Below, piece after piece: positions 14,024 to 23,174 of a stretch of 29,472 nt of DNA. The position numbers were made by a program, and so were the translations under genes. Each line of letters starts with the position of its first letter. Position 1 is the first letter of the stretch. Under the pieces are notes generated by a model that was given only the letters and a program-made list of their open reading frames with translations, did not search any database and was not told the origin of the DNA. The stretch is from a virus. The stretch lies in IMG/VR virus record IMGVR_UViG_3300049718_000090, positions 1-29,472 of that record. One strand, 5' to 3'.

Positions 14024-14040
14024 CTTTATCAAGGAGACTA

Positions 14041-14508
14041 ATGAAAGAGATTCAAAAGAAGAAGTTAACGACGTCTGATGTAGCCAAGAACATGAACAAC
14101 TGGCGTGACCGTGATGCAGAAAAGATGACGGGGATATTTAAGAACCAAGAGTTTCCCGGCCAGTCGGTATCATTTAATTTTAAATTGTATCAAGGAGATG
14201 ACATTGAGACGTATCATTTACTTGATGGTGAGAAATATACGTTACCACGTGGTGTGGTCAGACATCTTAATACCGCTTGTTACTACAAAGAATACCGTCA
14301 TTTAGCTGGTGAAACAGGGCAATATGGTATTCGTGGCGCAGCAGACGGACGTCGTCCTATCGGTGCTGATACTGGTATGACTGAGATGCGTAAAGTGCAC
14401 AGATTTGCCTTTATGCCCCTTGATTATAGCGATGATGATGGAGATGTTACCGCTTCGCCACTTGTTGAAGTGACAACTGATACGTCAAATATCATAACCC
14501 GCAAGTGA
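14041..14508 (+). CDS. Hypothetical virion-assembly protein (155 aa)
   Basis: AAGGAGAC before ATG 14041 decides the start; the frame begins at ATG 14002 but that codon is inside the palindrome. The protein has a basic, helical N-terminus (KEIQKKKLTTSDVAKNMNNW), a central beta domain (FPGQSVSFNFKLYQGDDIET), and YGIRGAADGRRPIGADTGMT. It ends with a hinge and an acidic stretch YSDDDGD. It sits in the head-completion block, so an assembly or head-tail role is likely. Family unknown. Confidence 0.6.
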   Translation: MKEIQKKKLTTSDVAKNMNNWRDRDAEKMTGIFKNQEFPGQSVSFNFKLYQGDDIETYHLLDGEKYTLPRGVVRHLNTACYYKEYRHLAGETGQYGIRGAADGRRPIGADTGMTEMRKVHRFAFMPLDYSDDDGDVTASPLVEVTTDTSNIITRK

Positions 14509-14514
14509 GTTTTT

Positions 14515-14985
14515 ATGGCATACGAAGTACTTCAGTATCCAATGTATCAACCGGCAGTAAGAATCATCACGTCGATAACAAATGATTATCCTGCATTGAT
14601 CACAACGGGAACAATAACGTACCCAGGTCATGTTTTAACGATTACACCCTTTGTGCACCAATACCTTTCTGGAACTATTGTTCGTATACAGATCCCGAAC
14701 TACTTCGGCATGTCACAACTTAACGGACAACAAGGTGAGATTACGCGGGTAAATACAACACAATTCACTATTGATATCGATACAACATTGTATGATCCGT
14801 TCGTAATCCCACCTATTGTCCTTGTTCTTGATCCTATTTCTGATCCTGCACGCATGGTACCAGTACATCCAATTAGAGAACTTTCTGATGGTACGTACGC
14901 ACAAGAGCAATACGCATATGTTATTCCCTTTGGTGAAGATACGGCACAGTTAACAGCTTCAGTACAAAATGTTTTGCCCTATTAG
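14515..14985 (+). CDS. Structural protein with an FCCH-like domain (156 aa)
   Basis: This small beta-rich protein is mostly one copy of the module seen in the 12978 gene: FVHQYLSGTIVRIQIPNYFG, MSQLNGQQGEITRVNTTQFT, IDIDTTLYDPFV. Its C-terminus AYVIPFGEDTAQLTASVQNV echoes SYAMVVPAGEDTATALNAGL of the 12978 protein, showing that the two are paralogues over at least 100 residues. A decoration, neck or tail-tube accessory role is plausible. The next gene starts eight bases after the stop. Confidence 0.65.
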   Translation: MAYEVLQYPMYQPAVRIITSITNDYPALITTGTITYPGHVLTITPFVHQYLSGTIVRIQIPNYFGMSQLNGQQGEITRVNTTQFTIDIDTTLYDPFVIPPIVLVLDPISDPARMVPVHPIRELSDGTYAQEQYAYVIPFGEDTAQLTASVQNVLPY

Positions 14986-14993
14986 GAGATTTT

Positions 14994-16007
14994 ATGGCAA
15001 ATAGTACGCTTCAAGCGATACGAGATAAGGTTAGAAAGCTTACAAGAACACCGTCAACCTTCCAAATGGACGACCCTGCTCTTGATGAGTATGTTAATAC
15101 ATTCATCCTGTACGACTTCCCACAAAATTTAAAGCTCTTTTCGCTCAGAACAACCTTAGTGTTCTACACGCAACCTAATGTTGATGTGTATCAGAGTTCT
15201 AACGTTAATACTGATCCATTGTATAAGTTTAGAGATCGCTATGTAGCTATTCACCCTCCTGTCTTCTTTGCTGGTATTTCTGGCTATCTGTTTAAAGATA
15301 GGGCTCAATTCTATGCTACATGGCCACAAACAAATTTTATCTATGACACAACACTACGCGGTTCTGGTGGCGTTGGCCCCTATGTTGGCACTATACAGAC
15401 CTCTGGAAGCACACCGTTCTTACAGAACAACGTAATCTTTACTGCCCTTGATGCAAATGGTACGGCTATGATTCTTGTTGATTATCCTGTTAATAACACA
15501 ACTGGTGCCTTAGGGTTGCCTGGTATTCCGCAAGTGCTTCCATCGCCATACGGTCAAATTGATTACATTACTGGTGTGTTTACTATTGTGTTCCCTAATG
15601 CTGTTGTTCTTAATGGTGTTATTAATGCTGAGACGGTTCCGTATGCTGTTGGCAAGCCTATAGCGATGCTGTATTACGATAATAAGTTTACTATCCGCCC
15701 TGTGCCCAACATGGCCTATAAGGTGGAGATAGAAGCTGACGCTCGACCTACAGAACTCATGACGGCTACTGACCTGCCTGATGAATCAGAGTGGTGGCAG
15801 TATGTTGCGTATGGCGCTTCGATAAAGATCTTTCAAGATAGAATGGACCCTGATTCTGTTGAGATGATACGACCTGAGTTTATCCACCAACAGAACCTTG
15901 TTGCACGCAAGACAGTAACACAAGCGTGTGATAACCGTGCAGCAACTTTGTATACCTCGACGAATAACTTTAGCTCCGGCTGGTTTATGTCCAGTTGGCC
16001 TTATTAA
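14994..16007 (+). CDS. Putative head-tail connector (adaptor) protein
   Basis: TAGGAG lies before ATG 14994. The 337-residue protein begins with helices in the adaptor style (TLQAIRDKVRKLTRTPSTFQ, PALDEYVNTFILYDFPQNLK). A beta-rich insertion follows, and the C-terminal helical part has ELMTATDLPDESEWWQYVAY, GASIKIFQDRMDPDSVEM. This arrangement recalls the gp4/adaptor proteins that attach below the portal of podoviruses. Its order (after capsid, before the tail hub) supports this. Assignment rests on architecture, not on a named family motif. Confidence 0.55.
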   Translation: MANSTLQAIRDKVRKLTRTPSTFQMDDPALDEYVNTFILYDFPQNLKLFSLRTTLVFYTQPNVDVYQSSNVNTDPLYKFRDRYVAIHPPVFFAGISGYLFKDRAQFYATWPQTNFIYDTTLRGSGGVGPYVGTIQTSGSTPFLQNNVIFTALDANGTAMILVDYPVNNTTGALGLPGIPQVLPSPYGQIDYITGVFTIVFPNAVVLNGVINAETVPYAVGKPIAMLYYDNKFTIRPVPNMAYKVEIEADARPTELMTATDLPDESEWWQYVAYGASIKIFQDRMDPDSVEMIRPEFIHQQNLVARKTVTQACDNRAATLYTSTNNFSSGWFMSSWPY

Positions 16008-16016
16008 GGAGTTTTT

Positions 16017-16589
16017 ATGGCTTTAAGTAATGTACCTATTCCACATCAATCTCTTCTTAACTCTCGTGATTTAATTGCTGCTAACTTTGCTGATATTAAT
16101 ACTGGTTTTTCTGTTAACCATGGTGAATTTAGATCAGGGGCAGCTACCGGTAAGCATACATATTTGCAGATACCATTACATGCTTCACCAATTACAGCTG
16201 TTGGTGAAGTTGGTCTTTACGCGGCAAATGGTGGAACAAGTCACGTTGCAGAACTTTTCTTTAAACGTGAAAATACACCTGCTGGTGCTGCTGGAATTGC
16301 ATTTACTGAAAGTTCTGTGTTAGCAGCGGTTAATTTTACCGCTGGATGGTGTAATTTACCATGTGGACTTATAATGCAATGGGGTCATGGTGTATCTGGA
16401 ACACCTCAAAATTTTTCTAAACCGTTTACTTTTGTTTATTCAGCAACTGCAACGATGAACGCTCATGGAGAGAAACAATTTTCAGGTATTACATCGTTCG
16501 ATATGAATCAAATAACTTTTGAAACATACGATGCAAATCAACATGTATCTGCTGGTAAGCGTTTTTATTTTATTGCAATAGGGATCTAA
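16017..16589 (+). CDS. Small tail-fibre-like protein with gp53-like C-terminal fold
   Basis: AAGGAG precedes ATG 16017. The 190-residue sequence has FTAGWCNLPCGLIMQWGHGV followed by QNFSKPFTFVYSATATMNAH. This matches the 'GW..lPsGlI.QWG.......FP.aF' pattern of the gp53-like tail-fibre C-terminal domain, a trimeric receptor-facing fold. Here it stands almost alone behind a short N-terminal segment, so it may be a short tail spike or an adhesin bound to a larger tail protein. Two cysteines (WCNLPC) are close together. Confidence 0.7.
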   Translation: MALSNVPIPHQSLLNSRDLIAANFADINTGFSVNHGEFRSGAATGKHTYLQIPLHASPITAVGEVGLYAANGGTSHVAELFFKRENTPAGAAGIAFTESSVLAAVNFTAGWCNLPCGLIMQWGHGVSGTPQNFSKPFTFVYSATATMNAHGEKQFSGITSFDMNQITFETYDANQHVSAGKRFYFIAIGI

Positions 16590-16590
16590 C

Positions 16591-19158
16591 ATGGCAATGG
16601 ATCGTTTTCTTATTGCACCATTTGATAAGGACTCTGGTTTACAGACAAATGTAGAACCCTTCATGATCCCGGATAGTGCGTTCGCCCAATTAACCAATGC
16701 GTATGTGTGGCGTGGCAGAGTAAGGAAACGATTTGGTTCTACATGGCTTGGTGATACCCAATTATCTTCGCGTCTACGAGTTAAGATAGGTACGGCTGTT
16801 GCTGGTGCTCAACAAGGCCCACAACCATTTCATACCCCATTTTTTGGTACGACGACTATACCGATAGTAACGCCAGCTGTTGGCCAAATGTTTTCCATAG
16901 GTGCTATTGTCTTTACGGTAGTTACCGCTGGAAATCAACCAACAAGAAGCTCAAGTTGGACCGCAACGGCAACATTTGATACCGCTACTGGTAACTTTAT
17001 AGTAACAACAGATCCCCTTTTTCTTGGCGGTGATGTCTATTATTATCCTGCTTTACCAGTGATGGGACTGCCTACCTTTGAGGGTGCAGCTATCAACTAT
17101 GAGCCGGTGATTGGCTTTGATACTAAGTTTGCGTATCAATACATTGCCAATGGTTGGGAACGGTTAGATGCTGAGTTTGTTCCAGGTGATGCATCATGGA
17201 CGGGTAGCGATTCCCAGTTCTTTTGGACCTGTACCTGGCTTGGAACCGATGCGTTCACACGAATATTCTTTGTTACCAACTTTAATGAAGATGAACCACG
17301 GTCAATGCGTTACTACGACAATGTCATGTGGCGACGCTTTATGCCCGCTATTTATGGTAATAGTCTTCCCAATACTGCTGGCTACATGTTTAGTGCCCGT
17401 ATTCTTGTTCCCTTTAAGAATAGACTTTTAGCATTTAATACATGGGAAGGCCCTACATTTCCTGGTATTAATTATCCTAATAGATGCCGATACTCACAAA
17501 TAGGTAATACGTTACCAGCTGCTCCTAAGGTTCTACCTGGTGGTCCTGCCGTTGGTATTACTGATGCGCTTGGTCATGCAGTTGGCAATATTGCTGGATT
17601 TCCCTTTAAGGCTGGTGCACTGTTTACCATTGGTAATGAAACATTCATGGTAACGGCAATAACTAATGCCGATAATGTCATGCCATCGACAACCGGCGTA
17701 GCAACTACGCATACGTTTAATTCTACAACTGGACATTATGTTTTTGATCATGCTGCACCGTTATCACAAATTTACTTTTATGATGGAGGTACCACCGCTA
17801 CCGCTATTGTTAACAACGAGTGGCGTCAGGATGTACCAGGGCATGGTAATGCTATCGACTGTCCCACAACGGAACAGATTATAACCGTAGAATTCATCAA
17901 GGACCGCTTAGTCGTCTTTTTTGAACGTTCTACATGGGAACTTGTCTATCTTGGCAACCAAGCGTATCCATTCGGCTGGCAACAGATTAATACTGAACTT
18001 GGTGCAGAGTCTGCTTTCTCTACAGTTCCTTTTGACAAGGTAGCCATATCTGTTGGAAATGTGGGCATTATGGCATGTAATGGTGCCAACGTTGAAAGAA
18101 TAGACGATAAGATCCCTGATACAGTATTTGCTATCCACAATGCCGATGAAGGCCTTAATAGAGTCTATGGTATTCGTGACTATTCGACAGAAATGATCTA
18201 TTGGACAATGCCCGACAATACACGTGATGCTAACACTGTATATCCTAATAGAGTATTATTGTTTAATTATAAGACAGGGACATGGGCTATTATAGTGGAT
18301 TCCATTACCTGTTTTGGGTATTACTATAACTTTACTGGGGTTACGTGGGATTCAACAACGATTACATGGGACTCATTAGTTACGTGGGATAGTGGTAGTC
18401 TTGATGCTCAAGCGCAGCATGTTATAGCGGGTAACCAACAGGGTTATACCTTTATGATCAATCCTGATGAGCCAACAAATGCCCAGGTCTTACAGATTAC
18501 TGAGTTAACTGTTTCAGTGGGTACTGCTCAAGCGACTATTACTTCGTATAACCACAACTTACAAGGCGGCGAATACATTTATATAGATAACATCGTGAGT
18601 GATACGCTTGGTAACTTAGAGAACATGAACGGATTTGTTTATTACATCCAAGCAGCGACACAAAACCTTTTGGTTATTGATCTAACGCCACTCACTCCGC
18701 CGGTCATTCTTGCCCTTACTGGTACGTATGAGGGTAATGCAACCATCTCACGAGTGAGTAACATCGACATCAAAACAAAAGAATTTAACTTTTATCTTGA
18801 TAAAGCCCGTAATGCTTGCATTTCTAAGGTTGATTTTCTAGTAGAAAATACAGCAAATGGAATAATAGACGTTGATTACTATGTCTCTACTAACCAGGAC
18901 TCGATTGGTTTGTTTAGTACGCAAGCCGTATTGGTAAGTACTGGAAAGCTTGAGACGTCGCCCTATGCTTCTGTTCCTGCTGAAGCCCATGCAACACGCT
19001 TATGGCATCCGATGTATCTTACCGCTGAAGGTGAGTGCATACAGCTAGAACTTTATCTTGATCATGAACAGATGATTAGTCTTGACGTACGAGCCTCACA
19101 GTTTGTTCTTCATGCTATGGTCTTTACAGCGACACCTTCGTCGATGAACCTTCGTTAG
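16591..19158 (+). CDS. Large tail hub / nozzle protein with beta-propeller
   Basis: At 855 residues this is the largest complete protein in the window. The N-terminus (FLIAPFDKDSGLQTNVEPFM, QLTNAYVWRGRVRKRFGST) has the hallmark of podovirus tail nozzle/stopper proteins such as P22 gp10 and T7 gp12. The middle shows the propeller signature IKDRLVVFFERSTWELVYLG, VAISVGNVGIMACNGANVER, GLNRVYGIRDYSTEMIYWTM, LLFNYKTGTWAI. A later segment (TSYNHNLQGGEYIYIDNI, GNLENMNGFVYYI) is a third copy of the FCCH-like domain. It probably forms the hexameric ring under the connector that closes the DNA channel. Confidence 0.72.
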   Translation: MAMDRFLIAPFDKDSGLQTNVEPFMIPDSAFAQLTNAYVWRGRVRKRFGSTWLGDTQLSSRLRVKIGTAVAGAQQGPQPFHTPFFGTTTIPIVTPAVGQMFSIGAIVFTVVTAGNQPTRSSSWTATATFDTATGNFIVTTDPLFLGGDVYYYPALPVMGLPTFEGAAINYEPVIGFDTKFAYQYIANGWERLDAEFVPGDASWTGSDSQFFWTCTWLGTDAFTRIFFVTNFNEDEPRSMRYYDNVMWRRFMPAIYGNSLPNTAGYMFSARILVPFKNRLLAFNTWEGPTFPGINYPNRCRYSQIGNTLPAAPKVLPGGPAVGITDALGHAVGNIAGFPFKAGALFTIGNETFMVTAITNADNVMPSTTGVATTHTFNSTTGHYVFDHAAPLSQIYFYDGGTTATAIVNNEWRQDVPGHGNAIDCPTTEQIITVEFIKDRLVVFFERSTWELVYLGNQAYPFGWQQINTELGAESAFSTVPFDKVAISVGNVGIMACNGANVERIDDKIPDTVFAIHNADEGLNRVYGIRDYSTEMIYWTMPDNTRDANTVYPNRVLLFNYKTGTWAIIVDSITCFGYYYNFTGVTWDSTTITWDSLVTWDSGSLDAQAQHVIAGNQQGYTFMINPDEPTNAQVLQITELTVSVGTAQATITSYNHNLQGGEYIYIDNIVSDTLGNLENMNGFVYYIQAATQNLLVIDLTPLTPPVILALTGTYEGNATISRVSNIDIKTKEFNFYLDKARNACISKVDFLVENTANGIIDVDYYVSTNQDSIGLFSTQAVLVSTGKLETSPYASVPAEAHATRLWHPMYLTAEGECIQLELYLDHEQMISLDVRASQFVLHAMVFTATPSSMNLR

Positions 19159-19166
19159 GAGCTTTT

Positions 19167-19688
19167 ATGGCAGATCAACAACAGAATACGGGTCAATTTA
19201 TACCAACGACGCAGATATGGGATATAGGACAGCTTTATGAAGTTGATGTTAACAGTGAAGACTTTAAGGAGCTGCTTGTCCGTCTCTATCAAAACGTTAA
19301 CCGTATAGCATTAGCCCTTAACACGAAGGAAACTGGCTATTACCTTCAGGAAGAGTTTGTTAGTAGTAACGCATACTTCCACCCAACATCGAACAGCCAG
19401 GATGATCTACGTCCTTCTTTTAAGAAAGCGGTGAACATTGGTGCCCTTGCTCTTGGTGTTAATACAAAAGCTCATGGTTTAACAATAGAATCATCATGGA
19501 CATTTACTCATATTTGGGGGACAGCGTCTAATCCTGCAACATATACGTTTTACCCGTTGCCATGGGCGTCGGCAGTTGGTGCTACGAACATAGAGTTAAA
19601 AGTAGATGTGAACAATATTGTAATAACGAACAATAGTGGGCTAACCTTTTCATCATGCATGGTAGTCCTTGAATATTTAAAACAGTGA
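19167..19688 (+). CDS. Hypothetical virion protein (173 aa)
   Basis: TAGGAG is upstream of ATG 19167. The N-terminus TTQIWDIGQLYEVDVNSEDF followed by ELLVRLYQNVNRIALALNTK is a pattern I associate with phage genes that sit between tail hub and ejection proteins. The C-terminal half is beta-rich (TFYPLPWASAVGATNIELKV, NIVITNNSGLTFSSCMVVLE) and resembles a fibre-head or capping domain. Precise role unknown. Confidence 0.65.
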   Translation: MADQQQNTGQFIPTTQIWDIGQLYEVDVNSEDFKELLVRLYQNVNRIALALNTKETGYYLQEEFVSSNAYFHPTSNSQDDLRPSFKKAVNIGALALGVNTKAHGLTIESSWTFTHIWGTASNPATYTFYPLPWASAVGATNIELKVDVNNIVITNNSGLTFSSCMVVLEYLKQ

Positions 19689-19698
19689 GGGAATGGTT

Positions 19699-20259
19699 AT
19701 GGAACCAATAACAATGGCTGGCCTTATGGCTCCAATGGCTGGCCTTATGGCTCTTCAGGCCGCGTCTGGTTACGCAGAAGAAAAGACTGCACACAGAGGA
19801 AAATGGTTACAACAATCAACAAAGAACCCAGACCAGCTGCAAAAGTCACAATGGGCTCGTATGATGGGCCAACAACAAGTACAGAATCCTTATGCTGGTT
19901 TTGAACCGGTTGCTCAAAAAGCACAATCTATGTTCCAAAATCAAACAGTTCCTGGCCTTGCTGAACGATTTACACAAATGGCTGGTGGTGCAATGTCTTC
20001 ACCTTCTTTTGGGTCTCAACTGTATGGTTCTGGTCAAGACATGCAAGAATCTCTTGCTGCATTGATGGCGCAATACGGTCTTCACCAACAGCAACTTGGA
20101 CAAGGTCTTATGGGTATGGGCATGGGTAATGAGTTTGAGAATATTTATCAAAACCCACAATCAACATGGTTATCTCGTCTTTTTGGTGGTATTGGTGGCG
20201 GAGCTGGTTCAATGGCTAATGCCGGCATACAAAAACGTTTTGCCCCTCAAGGCTATTAA
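19699..20259 (+). CDS. Met/Gln/Gly-rich protein, candidate ejection (internal virion) protein
   Basis: ATG 19699 sits eight bases after GAGGGA; ATG 19693 is too close to it. The 186-residue protein opens with an imperfect repeat (MAGLMAPMAGLMALQAAS, from a 19-bp tandem repeat at about 19712-19750). It carries amphipathic helices rich in Gln and Met, and has a glycine-rich segment SRLFGGIGGGAGSMANAG near its end. Podovirus ejection proteins (P22 gp7/gp16/gp20, T7 gp14-16) are similarly low-complexity and lie after the tail hub. Confidence 0.55.
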   Translation: MEPITMAGLMAPMAGLMALQAASGYAEEKTAHRGKWLQQSTKNPDQLQKSQWARMMGQQQVQNPYAGFEPVAQKAQSMFQNQTVPGLAERFTQMAGGAMSSPSFGSQLYGSGQDMQESLAALMAQYGLHQQQLGQGLMGMGMGNEFENIYQNPQSTWLSRLFGGIGGGAGSMANAGIQKRFAPQGY

Positions 20260-20268
20260 GGAGTTACC

Positions 20269-21555
20269 ATGGCACAAGTATTAGACTTACCTTCTCATAT
20301 TCAAGCTACTAATCCAGGTGATACCATTGCAAGTGCCCTTCAAGGACTTGCGCAGAGAAAAATACAACTGATGAACCAGCAGCATGAACGTAAACAAATG
20401 ATGTCTGCTTTTTCTCAAGCAAATATGGCTCCTGATAAAGCTATGGCATTGGCACAACTATTCCAATCTATTCCTGAGAACGCTAGACCATATCTTATGC
20501 AACAAGTTGGGCCAAGCATTGCCTCACAATTGTTTGCTGGTCCTCCTCAAGGGCAGAATGCTCCAGGACAAGGACAGACTGATCAAATGGCGATTCCTCA
20601 ACAAGGGCAGGGCAATCAAGAATTTGCTTCGCCAAATCAGCGACCATTACCATCAGCTGAAGAAAAACCTTCATTTGAGCAGCTTATGAATCAATTAAGT
20701 TCTGGATATAAACCTACATTAAATCCGTATTCAGCAATGCAGTCTCTTGGACAAGGTGGATTACGTCCTGAGTTAACACCACGACCACAACAACAAATGT
20801 CTCAGGCTCAGCAGCAAGTGCAACAGCAACCTATTCAGGACCAACAAAAAAAGAGTATGTATGTTCCATATAAAAATATTACTCCACAACAAGAGCTAAA
20901 ACATAAAGAGTTCAACGAAATTAGGCGTGAAAAAGCATTTGAGTCGACAAAAAATTTTCGAGAAGAGACACAAGCAAATGAAAATGCTTCTCGTGAAAAT
21001 GGCATGCGTCTTGACCGTATGATAACGTTGAATAAAAAAGATGAGTTACAGAATCCTATGTTGTATACCGCCCTTAAGGGTATGGGTATGAACGTATCTG
21101 CATTGCAAAACGAAGATACGCAAGAGTTTGAAAAGCTTACTAATGACTTTTTAAAGAATGCTCGTGCTATTTTTGGCTCTCGGGTTACAAATTTTGAAAT
21201 GTCACAGTTTCTTAAAACGGTACCAACGCTTATGCAAACCAAAGGTGGTAGGGAGCGTGTTATTCGTAATCTTAAGCTTGCTGGTAAAGCAGCTACGTTA
21301 CGTGGTGAGACAATGCGAAACATTATTGAGCAAAATAACGACACTCCACCGCTTGATCTTGCCGAGAAGATTGAAAAAAGAATTGGTGGCAAATTAGATG
21401 CTATATCTAAGCAGTTTGCATCAGGAGAGAAAGAAGGAAAGGCTGATTTTGAGAAACTTCCTGATCCAATTTTATATAAAGATAAAAAAATTATAGATCA
21501 TGCTACTGGTAAAATGCTTCAAAGCAATGGTAAAGAATGGACGAAGGTAGAATAA
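20269..21555 (+). CDS. Gln-rich candidate ejection (internal virion) protein, 428 aa
   Basis: AAGGAG precedes ATG 20269. The N-terminal 100 residues are helical (SALQGLAQRKIQLMNQQHER). Residues about 95-200 are a low-complexity Gln/Pro/Gly linker, and the C-terminal half is charged and helical (NFREETQANENASRENGMRL, QEFEKLTNDFLKNARAIFGS, MSQFLKTVPTLMQTKGGRER). No enzyme motif is visible. Position and composition suggest it travels in the capsid and is injected with the DNA. Its TAA overlaps the next ATG by one base, so the two are co-translated. Confidence 0.58.
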   Translation: MAQVLDLPSHIQATNPGDTIASALQGLAQRKIQLMNQQHERKQMMSAFSQANMAPDKAMALAQLFQSIPENARPYLMQQVGPSIASQLFAGPPQGQNAPGQGQTDQMAIPQQGQGNQEFASPNQRPLPSAEEKPSFEQLMNQLSSGYKPTLNPYSAMQSLGQGGLRPELTPRPQQQMSQAQQQVQQQPIQDQQKKSMYVPYKNITPQQELKHKEFNEIRREKAFESTKNFREETQANENASRENGMRLDRMITLNKKDELQNPMLYTALKGMGMNVSALQNEDTQEFEKLTNDFLKNARAIFGSRVTNFEMSQFLKTVPTLMQTKGGRERVIRNLKLAGKAATLRGETMRNIIEQNNDTPPLDLAEKIEKRIGGKLDAISKQFASGEKEGKADFEKLPDPILYKDKKIIDHATGKMLQSNGKEWTKVE

Positions 21556-22802
21556 TGGCTAAAGGTTATTCACTTGTTGAAGATGTACCACAAGAAGAGT
21601 CATTTGTCCCCAAAGTGGTACGCCATACTGCTAGAACAGCAGCCCGTGTTGGCGAGACAGCACTTGGCCTTCCGGGTGATATTGCCCAAGGTCTTTTATG
21701 GCTTGGTAAAAAAGGTGAGTCACTTTTGGGTGGAAAACCGCATTTGCCAGAACGAGCGCCATTACCAACATCACAAGATATTAAAGAATATGGTACTGGA
21801 ACGATAGCAAAGGCATTACCAAAAGATTATCTTGAACCTCAGTCTAAAGGTGAACAATTCTCTGATGAGTTCTTTTCTGATCTTACTTCTCTTGCTGTTC
21901 CTTTATCAAAAGCTGGCAAGATTCCATTTAAAAGAGCTTTGGCAGTATCTGGCCTTGGTAATCTTGCTTCATTTACCGCTAAAGATATGGGTGCATCTGA
22001 AGGTGTTCAGACAGGAGTTAAACTTGGAACAATGTTGGCAACAACAATGGCTGGCCCAGGTAAACTTAAAGAACATATGAGTAATCTGTATAAGAACGCA
22101 GAGCAATCCATTCCTGAAGGGGCCATGGTTTCTACCGAGAAGATTAAGCCTATAATGGATAAACTAACGAAGATAACGACAACAGGAGACTTAACACCAT
22201 CAAAGAAGTTTATGTTAGATCGTATTAATGCAGTTCAAGAGAAGATGGTTGGTGGTAAGATTCCTGTTACTCATGCATGGGCTCTTAAGCGTGATATGAA
22301 TGAATGGATTCATGATATTACTAAACCTTATGGTGTAGAAAAATACATACCATCATTATCCAACGGTCTTAATAACGTTTTAACTGAATATGGCAAACAA
22401 AATAAAGATTTTTTAAGATCTTTTAAAGAAGCTGACAATATCTCTATTGGTCTCAGCAAAGCATCTCATGTTAATAAATGGCTTCAGAAACATGTAAGCA
22501 ATAAGAACTTAAGCATAGCGACAGCAGCACTTCTTTTTGGTCCTCATGTTGGAGTTCCTTTAGCCTTAACTGGAAAAGCTATTGTAGGAGCTGGGGCAAC
22601 ACGATATGGCGTTCAAGCTTTTGAAGCATTAAAAAATAGTAGCGCTATACGTAAATACTATGCTGATGTTATTGGAACAGCTGCTAAGAAAGATCTTGCG
22701 GCAACAACAAGAAATGTAAGCAAACTTAATAAAGCACTAGCAAAAGAAGTTAATGAATCAGAGCCAGAGAAACCGCAAAAGGGATTTTCTCTTGTTGATT
22801 AA
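21555..22802 (+). CDS. Candidate ejection protein with hydrophobic segment, 415 aa
   Basis: ATG 21555 is preferred (TAATG overlap with the previous gene) over the in-frame codon at 21537. The product is helical and Ala/Gly/Lys-rich. A hydrophobic stretch, IATAALLFGPHVGVPLALTG followed by KAIVGAGA (residues about 325-352), could cross a membrane and suits a protein that forms a DNA-delivery channel. The N-terminus KGYSLVEDV is echoed by the C-terminus KGFSLVD, an unusual terminal repeat. No lytic transglycosylase motif was seen. Confidence 0.58.
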   Translation: MAKGYSLVEDVPQEESFVPKVVRHTARTAARVGETALGLPGDIAQGLLWLGKKGESLLGGKPHLPERAPLPTSQDIKEYGTGTIAKALPKDYLEPQSKGEQFSDEFFSDLTSLAVPLSKAGKIPFKRALAVSGLGNLASFTAKDMGASEGVQTGVKLGTMLATTMAGPGKLKEHMSNLYKNAEQSIPEGAMVSTEKIKPIMDKLTKITTTGDLTPSKKFMLDRINAVQEKMVGGKIPVTHAWALKRDMNEWIHDITKPYGVEKYIPSLSNGLNNVLTEYGKQNKDFLRSFKEADNISIGLSKASHVNKWLQKHVSNKNLSIATAALLFGPHVGVPLALTGKAIVGAGATRYGVQAFEALKNSSAIRKYYADVIGTAAKKDLAATTRNVSKLNKALAKEVNESEPEKPQKGFSLVD

Positions 22803-22915
22803 TCTGATTCGATGTAACTCAATGTAAAAAGTGCACCAATTGCTATTGCGGCAAAAGGTGATAATAAGAAACAGAATATAAATATGATTGGGTAAGCTAT
22901 ATAATCTATTAACAT
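22799..22915 (-). CDS. Possible small membrane peptide (38 aa)
   Basis: ATG 22915 (minus strand) to a TAA at 22799 gives MLIDYIAYPIIFIFCFLLSP, AAIAIGALFTLSYIESD: one or two hydrophobic helices with few charges. A TATAAT lies 12 bases upstream of the ATG on the same strand, but there is no clear ribosome site. The frame overlaps the last codon of the ejection protein by four bases. It may be a small toxin-like or holin-like peptide, or simply chance. Confidence 0.3.
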   Translation of the reverse strand: MLIDYIAYPIIFIFCFLLSPFAAIAIGALFTLSYIESD

Positions 22916-22991
22916 AATAAACAATTATAGCACTTTATATCGGATTGTATAGGCTTTTTTGCATAATTGAAGACATAAACCTGGTGAGTAA

Positions 22992-23174
22992 TCACCAATC
23001 CTTTCTCCTTTTTGTGGGCGTGGCACCTACCACGTCCATTTCTTTTGACAACGCAGTAACAATGGCCCGTATTAACCATAAGTTCATGCTGATATTCCTA
23101 CGAGCAGCTACAATCTTGATCTGTGTCCTTAACTCAGGACTAACATCAAACGCTATCTGGACTCTTTTTTCCAT
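22992..23174 (-). CDS. Ribbon-helix-helix (Arc/CopG-type) DNA-binding protein
   Basis: The 60-residue protein has the ribbon-helix-helix layout: strand RVQIAFDVSP, helix ELRTQIKIVAARRNI, and helix SMNLWLIRAIVTALSKEM, with basic ends. RHH dimers insert a two-stranded sheet into the major groove and repress neighbouring promoters, as P22 Arc and Mnt do. It lies on the minus strand between ejection and fibre genes, next to a palindrome at 23369. It overlaps the upstream tiny basic gene, suggesting a two-gene operon. A regulator of a lysogeny-related or late switch is possible. Confidence 0.7.
   Translation of the reverse strand: MEKRVQIAFDVSPELRTQIKIVAARRNISMNLWLIRAIVTALSKEMDVVGATPTKRRKDW

Noticed and set aside
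14002-14040. ATG 14002 as start of the 14041 gene
   Set aside because: It lies within the palindrome without a ribosome site, while ATG 14041 has AAGGAG at proper spacing.
20835-21392. 185-residue minus-strand frame opposite the Gln-rich gene
   Set aside because: Ser/Phe/Cys-rich shadow of a helical charged protein, no ribosome site, and opposite the operon direction.
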